Shown here one piece after another: positions 57,000 to 64,000 of a stretch of 64,000 nt of DNA. The position numbers were made by a program, and so were the translations under genes. The first letter of the stretch is position 1. The number at the start of each line of letters is the position of its first letter. The stretch comes from Bettongia penicillata ogilbyi. Its lineage: Eukaryota; Chordata; Mammalia; Diprotodontia; Potoroidae. A model generated the notes under the pieces. That model saw nothing but the letters and a program-made list of their open reading frames with translations. It was not told the origin of the DNA and ran no database searches. The stretch lies in contig JAJHZJ010000400.1 of assembly GCA_023548195.1 (NCBI GenBank), forward strand, positions 868,001 through 932,000, read 5' to 3'.

Positions 57000-57890
57000 T
57001 AAAATCCCCAATTAAGCACCAAATTGTGAAAATTGTGAAATTCTAAATTATGAAATTTAGATTGTGAAATTCTATTGTGAAATTGTGAAAATCTAAATTT
57101 CATTTGAAAATCAAAGGAGAGATTAATAAAATTGAAAGTAAGAAAAGCATTGAACTAATAAATAAATTTCTTTTTGGGGAAAAACAAAATAGATAAACCT
57201 TTCATTAATTTGAATAGAAAGAAGAAGAAAATCAAATTACTAGTATCAAAAATAAAAGGAATGAATTCATCATTAATGAAGGGGAAATTAAAACAATAAT
57301 TAGAAGCTGTTTTGCACAATTGTATGCCAACAAGTTTGACAATAATAATAAAATGGATGGATATCTACAAAAATATAAATTACCCAGATTAACAGAAAAA
57401 GAAATACTCCCATCTTAGAAAAACAAATTGAAGAAGCCATGAACAAGGATCAGATGGATTTATAAGTAAATTCTAAGAAACAAGAGAACAATTCTTCTCA
57501 ATCCTATATAGACTATTTGGAAAAATAGACCAAGGATGAGTCCTAATAAATTTCTTTTATGAAACAAAAATGATGCTGATCCCCAAAATAGTAAGACTCA
57601 AAATAGAGAAAGAAAAATATGGACCAATTTCCCTATTGAATATTGATGTAAAATTTTAATAAAATATTTTCAAAGAGATTACAGCAATATATCATAAGAA
57701 TCATATACAATAACCAGGTACATTTTACATCAGGAATACAGGGCTGGGTCAACATTAGGAAAACTATCAACATAATTGACCATATCAATGATTAAACCAA
57801 CAGAAATAATATGATTGTCTCAAAAGATGCGGAAATAGCTTTCCACGAAATATAGCACCAATTCCTATTAAAAACCCTAGAGAATCAACT
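57000..57890 (+). pseudogene. L1 ORF2 RT N-terminal fragment
   Basis: Encodes [13 protein letters not shown] near 57625-57665 and QGWVNIRKTINIIDHINDst-like sequence near 57740-57790. It then stops near 57890 where sequence jumps past the palm. The expected FADD active-site block is absent. Confidence 0.7.
57042..57103. repeat. AT-rich inverted repeats in L1
   Basis: ATGAAATTTAGA (57050-57061) pairs perfectly with TCTAAATTTCAT (57092-57103). A smaller hairpin (57042-57049 with 57054-57061) overlaps it. GTGAAATTCT/ATTGTGAAA units repeat between. Confidence 0.75.
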
Positions 57891-58484
57891 AACAAACAGC
57901 TTAAAACTTTTAAAAACTTTAGTAAAGTTGCAGGCTATAAAATAAGCCCACATAAAACATCAGCATTTCTATATATTACCAACAAAACCCAGCAGCGAGA
58001 CACAGAAAAAAAAATTCCATTTACGATTACTGCAGACAATGTAAAGTACTTTGAAGTCTACCTGCCTACACATACTAGGCACTATATGAACACAACCAGC
58101 AAACACTTCAGACAAATAAAGTCAGATCTAACCAATTGGAAAAAAATATTAATTGCTTATATGTAGGTAGAAGCAATATAATAAAAATAAGAATTATATC
58201 TAATTTACTTAGTCAATGTCATGCCAAACTATCAACAATTCATTGTACAGAACTAAAAAAATAATAACTAATTCCATCTGGAAGACTAAAAGTTCAAGAA
58301 TATCAAGGGAATCAACAAAAAAATGCAAAAGAAAGTGATCTAGCCATACTAAATATAAAAATATATTATAAAGCAATAAATTATCCAGACAATCTGGTAC
58401 TCAGTGAAAAATAGTTTGGTAGATCAGTGGAATAGTTTAGGTAAGAATTGCATTATAGTAAATGACCATATCAGTGTCCTTTTT

Positions 58485-59330
58485 TAACCATTGTTGGGAG
58501 AAACATGTTTGGGCATCAATTAGCACATTCAACCTGTTACACCCAGAAAACAATATTTTTATGTATAGACTGATTTTTCTTGATCCCATCCACATCAGTA
58601 GGAAATCTGAGACAAATCACTTCCAACTGACCTAGGGAAATGAATTCCCTTTAAGAAAGAATTGAAATGATGTTATAAATTGTCTTGATGCTCTCATAGG
58701 TTTATTGAGGCATTTGGGAAATAGGAATTAGTGTCCTTTATTTCTACTCCCATAGTTCATGCTCCTGATCCTTTTAATAGTCCCTAATTCCTTGTTCTTA
58801 GTGGGATAGTTTATAATTAGATACAAACTCCGAGACATATAATATCTTAATTGTAATCACCATTGTACCTGGTTGACAAGTTGTCTTAGAGCAGATGATT
58901 CTTTCATAGGTTTATATAAATTATGCTATGTAGAGAACCTTCCATGTAAGATTGTAAGGTTTGTTCGCTTTATTATGATGACATATTGTGACCCTATATG
59001 CGAATATTCTCTAGTGCTAAAATTGCTTAGTAGTTTCAATGTATGTGATCCCTAATATCTTTGCAAACAGTGGTAAAATATTCTGGTGTGTTTCCATAAA
59101 AAGGATGGACAGACATTGACAATAGGAAAAACTACCAATATAATGACTAAATACGTGGAAGAGTGAATGAATCATCTCTCTTATGTGTTAGGAAAGCAAG
59201 CTTTTCCTAGGACAGAAAAAAAAAAGACTTTGTCAAATTACTTTAGTACTTAGGAGATTTTATTTTACTCCATTTCCTGTCAGTTTTAAACTATTCTATT
59301 GTTACTATAGGTTAAAACTTTTGAATCAAT
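58485..59330. other. No recognised gene or repeat
   Basis: Short frames only. Confidence 0.5.
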
Positions 59331-59334
59331 CACA

Positions 59335-59517
59335 TCTAGGACCAAAGACCTAGAGCTAAAGGGGATATCAAACGTCATCTAGTTGAACCTCTCTATTTTA
59401 TGGACAAGGAAACTGAATGTCAGAAAAGAACTAAGTAAGTTAATGTCAGAAGCAAGTTTTCAGTGAAGGTAGTCATAACCCAAAGCCAAGACACTTTCCA
59501 CTGTACTATAGTAATAC
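59335..59517 (-). mobile_element. MIR-like SINE, minus strand
   Basis: Order ACCTAGAGCTAAAGGGGATA, CATCTAGTTGAACCTCTCTA, TTTTATGGACAAGGAAACTG and CAAGACACTTTCCACTGTAC; the same layout as 29125-29310. The L1 at 59531 inserted at its end. Confidence 0.65.
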
Positions 59518-59530
59518 TAATACCATAGTA
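59518..59530. repeat. L1 target-site duplication, left
   Basis: TAATACCATAGTA, identical to 63137-63149. Confidence 0.85.
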
Positions 59531-59540
59531 GCAGATCAGG

Positions 59541-59970
59541 ACGGAGGGTTGGAGTCAAGAGGTGGAGCAAAAGCAACTACTCACCTAAGCTCTAAGACAA
59601 ACTCCTTCAGATACCTGTAAAAAGAGAATAAAAATGGATTTTTCAGAGGCAGCATCCAAAAGGAGACAGACTGTGGCAAATTCACAGCCCAGGACAGACT
59701 GAACGGTCAACAGGAAGGATCTGTTGAAAGGGACTGAAGGAGCACACAGTGCACAGGTTGTACCAGTGTGCAGTTGCTGCCATGGCAAGGCCCAATAGGA
59801 AGCCCCAGGCAGTCCGAGGCAGTTGCCACACTGCAGAATCTTGGGCATATCAGCCCAGGATGAGAGTTCAGTGGAACTGAGCAAGTGAGAGCGGCAAAGT
59901 CCCAGGTATCTGCAACAGTTGCTCCTGAGATTATCAGGCTGCAAATTAAATGGCTGTAAGTCACCTACTT
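59541..59970 (+). promoter_or_regulatory. L1 5'UTR module I
   Basis: It opens GTTGGAGTCAAGAGGTGGAG, like an L1 5' terminus, and contains CAGCCCAGGACAGACTG and GGAAGGATCTGTTG. Those blocks resemble the 120-bp repeats at 63563-63920 and the 5'UTR at 14230. Confidence 0.65.
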
Positions 59971-60619
59971 GAACTTCTGGGAGCCAAGATGGCAGAGCGA
60001 TTAGTAAATGCTCTACCACTCCACTTGTTGCCCGTGAAAGACTCATAAAATATTTCCCCAGGAAAAATCCTGGAACAGTGAGATCAGCCAAAGGGGCAAA
60101 TAGTCTCTTAGCCCATGAGGACCCCAAAGGTGGGGTATCTCTTGCTGTGGCTGAAGGGGACCAGTGCAGGATGAGAGGTGTCCCAGACAGTCCCACTTTA
60201 GTGAACTGGGAGGAGATCCTGAGTACCATGAGGAGGAGCCTGCAATCATCAACACCAGGACCCCAGGCATGCCTCAGCAGCCCAGGAAAATCAGGAAGAC
60301 ACTAGTACAGACAGGTTCACCAGCTGCTGAGCTTGCCAGTGCTCTAGCTCAGCAGAGGTGATCTCCTGTGACCAGACCACTCTTTCCCCACACTTAGCCC
60401 AGTTAGCCCCAGAGTAACTTCTGGAGAAACTCAGAAAGACTTCACCTGGCCTCTGTTTTCTCACACCAGCCAGTTCAGCACCAGATAAGCTTCTTGCAGA
60501 AAGAACCAGAAGTCACAACACACAAAGCCTCAAGTTCAAGACACAAGAACTGTGGAACAGAACCTCTTGTGCCCCAGAAGCAGAGATCTACTTTAAAAGC
60601 AAGGAAAAGGGTGATCATT
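59971..60619 (+). promoter_or_regulatory. L1 5'UTR module II
   Basis: It opens TGGGAGCCAAGATGGCAGAG, a second L1 5'-terminus-like sequence in the same element, and leads into ORF1. It resembles 53985-54762 (ATCCTGGAACAGTGAGATCA against ATCCTGGAATCACTGAGTCA). Confidence 0.65.
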
Positions 60620-61665
60620 ATGAGTAAGAAGCAAAGCATAAAAGAAAAGACCATAGAATCTTTATATGGGGACATGGGCCAAACCATGAATACCAAAGAG
60701 GTGAGAATTGAGGATGTACTTCCACCTGAAACTTCAGAAGGGAATATGAATTGGTCTCAAGCCCAAAGGGCATTCTTGGAAGAGCTGAAGAAGGATTTTA
60801 AAAATCCAATTAGAGAAATGGAAGAAAAACTAGATAATGATTTTTAAAATAAGAAAAAAAAGAAATCACAGAAATATTTAAATGGAAAATTGTACAAATG
60901 AAAAAGGAAGTACAAAATTCTAACTGGAGAAAATAACTCCTCAAAAGAAACAATTAGAGAGATGGAAAAGGAGATGCAAAAGTTGACTGAAGGAAACAAT
61001 TTTATGAAAGTTAGAATCAGGCAAACAAAAGCTAATGACTCAAGAGACATCAAGAATCAGTCAAACAGAATCTAAAGAATGAAAAAAATAGAAGAAAATG
61101 TAAAATATCTAATTGGAAAAACAACTGATGTGGAAAATAGATCCAGGAGAGAAAAATCTAAGAATTATTGGTCTGCCAGAAATCCATGATGACAAAAAGA
61201 GCCTGGACAATATATTCCAAAAAATCATCAAGGAAAACTGACCAGAAATCCTAGATACAGAGGGCAAAATAGTTTTTGAAGGAATCCACTGTTCACTTCC
61301 TGAAGAGGATCCCAAACTAAAAACACCAAGGAATATTGTTGCCAAATTCCAGAACTATCAAGCAAAGGAGAAAATGCTGCAGGTAGCCAGAAAAAAAAAA
61401 AAAAAAACACAAAACATTCAAATATCAAGGGACTGCAGTCAGGATCACACAGGACCTTGCAGCTTCTACATCAGAAGACTGAAGGAATTGGAATATGATA
61501 TTCTCTAAGGCAAAGGATCTGGAACTACAATCAAAGATCAACTACCCAGCAAAGTTGAGCATAATATTTCAGTCAAGAAGATGGACATTCAATGAAATAA
61601 GGGATTTCCATTCCTTCCTGATGAAAAGACCAGAGCTCAATAGAAAATTCGATCTTCAAACATAG
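60620..61665 (+). pseudogene. L1 ORF1, frameshifted
   Basis: It starts MSKKQSIKEKTIESLYGDMG at 60620 and has NMNWSQAQRAFLEELKKDF entering the coiled coil. An early stop at 60845 and later indels break it. The rest of the coiled coil, RRM (about 61130-61300) and C-terminal domain (about 61420-61650) follow in order, with a stop near 61663. An A-run at 61390-61406 is another source of frameshift. Domain order is complete, so this copy lost function only by small mutations. Confidence 0.8.
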
Positions 61666-62039
61666 GTCTCAAGAGAGGCATAGAAAGGTAAATGGGGGAA
61701 GAAAACTTGCTATTTGATAAGGGCAAACTGCTTACATCCTTGTATGGGAAGATGATAGTTGTTTATCTTGAGAAATGTATATTTATACTGATATATAAAA
61801 GAAATATACATAGATAGAGGGAGTGGGTATGAGATGGATGATGTGATGATAAAAGTGTGTTTTAAGGGCGAGAAGGGATTGTAAGGAGACGTGTGAAAAG
61901 AGGGAGGCATAAAATGCTAAATTACATCACAGAAAGAGGCCCAAAAATATCTAACAGCAGAGGGAAAGAGAGGAGGGAGATGAGTATTGTTTGATATTTA
62001 CTTTCATCTGACTTGGTTCAAGCAGGGAACAACAAACTG

Positions 62040-62760
62040 ACTTAAGTATAAAGGTCTCATTTCTAAAATATATAGAGAACTGAGTCAAATGTACAAGAAT
62101 ACAAGTCATTCCCCATTTGATAAATGGTCAAAGGAGGCAGTTTTCAGATTAAGAAGTTACAGCTATCTCTAGTCATATACAAAAATGCTCTAGATCACTA
62201 TTGTTTAGAGAGATGCAAGTCCAAAAAACTCTAAGGTACAACATCAGACCTATCAGATTGGCTAACATGACAAAACAGGAAGATGATAAGTGTTGGAGAA
62301 GATGTGGGAGAATTGGAACACTAATTCTTTGTTGGGAGAGCTGTGAGCTGATCCAACCATTCTGGAGAGTAATTTGGAACTATGACCAAAGTGCTACAAA
62401 AGTATGCATACCCTTTGACACAGCAGTGTTGCTTCTAAGACTGTATCCCAAAGAGATCATAAAAATAGGAAAGAGTCCCATATGTACAAAAATATTTATA
62501 GTAGCTCACTTTGTGATGGCCAAAACCTGGAAATCAAGGTGATGCCCATTAATTGCAGAAGGGCTGAACAAATTGTGGTATATGAATGTAATGGAAAACT
62601 ATTGTGCTATAAGAAATGGTGAACAAGAAGACTTCATAGAGGCCTGGAAAGACTTATATGAACTGATGCTGAGTGAAAGGAGCAGAACCAGGAGAACTTT
62701 GTACACAGCAACAACCCCAGTGTGCGAGGAGATTTTCTGGTAAATTTAGCTCTTCATAGC
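62040..62760 (+). pseudogene. L1 ORF2 C-terminal cysteine-rich domain
   Basis: An open piece at 62201-62542 encodes the most readable ORF2 tail in the window: IRPIRLANMTKQEDDKCWRR, then CGRIGTLILCWESCELIQPF, CIPFDTAVLLLRLYPKEI and CTKIFIVAHFVMAKTWK. The CWRxCGxIGTLxxCWxxC pattern is shared with mammalian L1 ORF2. A nonsense change at about 62540 ends the frame early; the remaining coding region to 62760 has shifts and stops. Everything N-terminal to about residue 62040 of ORF2 sequence is deleted, so this is a tail without endonuclease or RT. Confidence 0.85.
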
Positions 62761-63136
62761 AATGCAAGGACCTAAAAATTTCCCAGTGGACTTTTGAGGC
62801 AAATCACCTTCCACATTCAGAGAAAGAACTATGGAATTGGTTTGCAGAATGAAGCAGACCATTTTCTTTTGTGTTATGTTTTCTTTTGTTTTGTTTTGTT
62901 TTATGGTTTCTCCCATTCATTTTAATTCTTCTATTCAACATAACTATGATGAAATTGTATTTAATACGAATATATATGTAGAATCTATATAAGATTACAA
63001 GTCATCTTGGGGAGGGAAAGTAAAAAGGAGGGGGAGGGAGGGAAAAAATCTAAGATATTTGGAAGTGGTTACAGAACACTGAAAACAAAGTCATTATTTT
63101 AAAAACAATAATAGTACAGTATTATTATAATAAAAA
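62761..63136 (+). other. L1 3'UTR and AT-rich tail
   Basis: Contains a TTTTG repeat (about 62881-62904), GGGGAGGGAAAGTAAAAAGG and GGGAGGGAAAAAATCTAAG, then an AATAATAG/TTATTATAATAA-type tail that meets the right TSD. Confidence 0.7.
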
Positions 63137-63149
63137 TAATACCATAGTA
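63137..63149. repeat. L1 target-site duplication, right
   Basis: TAATACCATAGTA, pairing with 59518-59530. Confidence 0.85.
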
Positions 63150-63444
63150 ACTAGTAGTTATAATACAAATATTTCCATAAATCTTATTATTATTCTATAA
63201 CCTAATTATTCTTTAGAAAACAATTGTATTGATATGGAAGTTATTTCATTTTGTTCATAAATTCCTATTTAATTTTGTTCATAAATTTGTTCCTTTTGGC
63301 TTCATTACCACATTTTTTCTTGCTTATTCTCAATAGCCCCCTCTATGTAATTAAGCAGTATCTTGAAAGGAAAGTGGAAATTTCTTCTTTTTAAACAAAA
63401 ACACCATTAAAGTGTCTTCATCACTGTAAATATTATGATATTCA

Positions 63445-64000
63445 GAGGAACTGGAGCCAACAAGCAGAGAAAAAGGCAGGGATTCAACCGAACTGTGCCT
63501 TGAACCACTCCAAATGAGTAACACTAAACAAATTCTGGATCATTTGGAGATGGAGTTAACAAATTTCCAGCCTAGGACAACTTGGAAGGTCAGCAGGAAG
63601 GGTCTCTGTTATCTAGGTCAGAGAGGAGCAAAGTTGAGTGTAGGCAATGCCAGTATAGTCTACAAAAACATGGAATCAAATGAATTTTTAGTCTTAGACA
63701 ACTTTGAATGTCAGCTGGAAAGGTCTCTGTTATCAGGGTCAGAAAGAAGTGCAGTCCAGTTCAGGGAGAACAGCCTACAAAACGACAGAGTTAAAAAAAA
63801 AAATTTCCAGCCCAAGACAACATGGAAGGCCAGCAGGAAAGGTCTCTGTTATCAGTCAGAGAGGAGCACAGTCCAATGTGGGCAGTGCCAACATAGCCTG
63901 GACACAGTAAAGCAGGAGTAGGCCTTGAGAGTGACTGAATCAGCAGTGGCAGTGACTGTTTCCTGAGCTCTTAGCTCACGGAGGGTAAGGGGTCAAACAA
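63445..64000 (+). mobile_element. L1 5'UTR with tandem monomers, continues past window
   Basis: It begins near CTGGAGCCAACAAGCAGAG, which resembles an L1 5' terminus, and runs into three tandem units of about 120 bp. After them comes GACTGAATCAGCAGTGGCAG and GGTAAGGGGTCAAACAA at the window edge. ORF1 would lie beyond 64000. Confidence 0.6.
63563..63920 (+). repeat. Three 119-121-bp tandem repeats in L1 5'UTR
   Basis: Units begin at 63563, 63684 and 63803. Each runs ATTT-CCAG/TTAG, GACAAC, GGAAGGTCAGCAGGAA, GGTCTCTGTTATC, CAGAG-GAGCA. One open frame (63514-63921, 135 codons) runs through all three and repeats NFQPRTTWKVSRKGLCY-type peptides. I regard it as non-coding by context. Confidence 0.8.

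Larger units (their letters stand above)
53265..58480 (+). mobile_element. Longest L1 in the window, 5.2 kb, defective
   Basis: A long 5'UTR (53265-54762) with a 54-bp tandem repeat is followed by ORF1 (54763-55450, middle deleted), spacer, ORF2 endonuclease (about 56060-56660), RT fingers (about 57000-57890), a deletion that removes the RT active site, then connection-domain sequence to about 58480. The C-terminal region and 3'UTR are missing. Confidence 0.8.
59531..63136 (+). mobile_element. L1 with composite 5'UTR and deleted ORF2 core
   Basis: Everything between identical 13-bp TSDs forms one insertion: 5'UTR module I (59541-59970), module II (59971-60619), ORF1 (60620-61665), spacer, an abrupt jump at about 62035 to the ORF2 C-terminal part (to about 62760), 3'UTR and an AT-rich tail. 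Endonuclease and RT are missing. Length is 3.6 kb. Confidence 0.85.

Noticed and set aside
63514..63921. 135-codon frame with repeated peptides
   Set aside because: Runs through L1 5'UTR monomers; kept only as a repeat. No start context or domain supports a gene.
1..64000. Endogenous retrovirus or LTR element
   Set aside because: I found no LTR pair, primer-binding site or gag/pol/env block. The RT sequences are of L1 or RTE type.
1..64000. Host gene exons, rRNA, tRNA or CRISPR array
   Set aside because: No coding block with exon-like boundaries, no intact tRNA or rRNA, and no regularly spaced direct repeats. tRNA-like pieces belong to SINEs.

Overview
The window looks like intergenic or intronic DNA from a marsupial. 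I infer this from the repeats: L1 LINEs whose 5' ends carry AGCCAAGATGGCGGAG, ORF2-less half-L1 (HAL1) elements, RTE-clade LINE and RTE-SINE sequence with the GTCCTCTTCGAAAA-type tail, Mar1-like tRNA-derived SINEs and MIR/CORE-SINEs. The sequence cannot tell an opossum from an Australian marsupial. I find no intact host gene, no exon I can name, no RNA gene and no CRISPR array. Every open frame I could explain is a transposon fragment, its antisense, or a microsatellite artefact.

Layout. 1-6.4 kb: AT-rich DNA, a minus-strand L1 lacking the middle of ORF2, several SINEs and an RTE 3' end. 6.4-11.1 kb: an old plus-strand L1 split by a full-length HAL1 bounded by target-site duplications (TSDs). 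11.1-11.75 kb: the C-terminal part of a hAT transposase with its right terminal repeat. 12.4-20.9 kb: RTE-SINE, an L1 5' fragment, MIRs, a truncated HAL1 and an old L1 tail. 21.1-25.1 kb: a second full-length HAL1 (minus strand, TSDs), a palindromic hAT-like MITE and an L1 5' fragment. 25.1-29.1 kb: about 4 kb with no recognised repeat. 29.1-31 kb: nested ancient repeats. 31.8-43.0 kb: a stack of same-strand L1 pieces, with an antisense 5'UTR+ORF1 L1 copy and a 590-bp internally deleted HAL1 inserted into it. 43.9-46.6 kb: a decayed RTE element. 46.6-50.6 kb: mostly unique DNA with a 48-bp Z-DNA-type tract. 50.6-52.3 kb: minus-strand L1. 53.3-58.5 kb: the longest L1, with a 54-bp tandem repeat in its 5'UTR. 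59.5-63.15 kb: an L1 with two 5'UTR modules inside one pair of TSDs. 63.4 kb to the end: the start of another L1 with about 120-bp 5'UTR repeats.

Nothing here works as a host pathway. The biology is retrotransposon evolution. HAL1s dispense with ORF2. One HAL1 derivative has shrunk to a SINE-like unit that still produced TSDs. Several L1s have lost the ORF2 endonuclease/RT core while keeping ORF1 and the cysteine-rich tail. L1 5'UTRs show modular and tandem-repeat promoters plus an antisense frame that stays similar in three copies.
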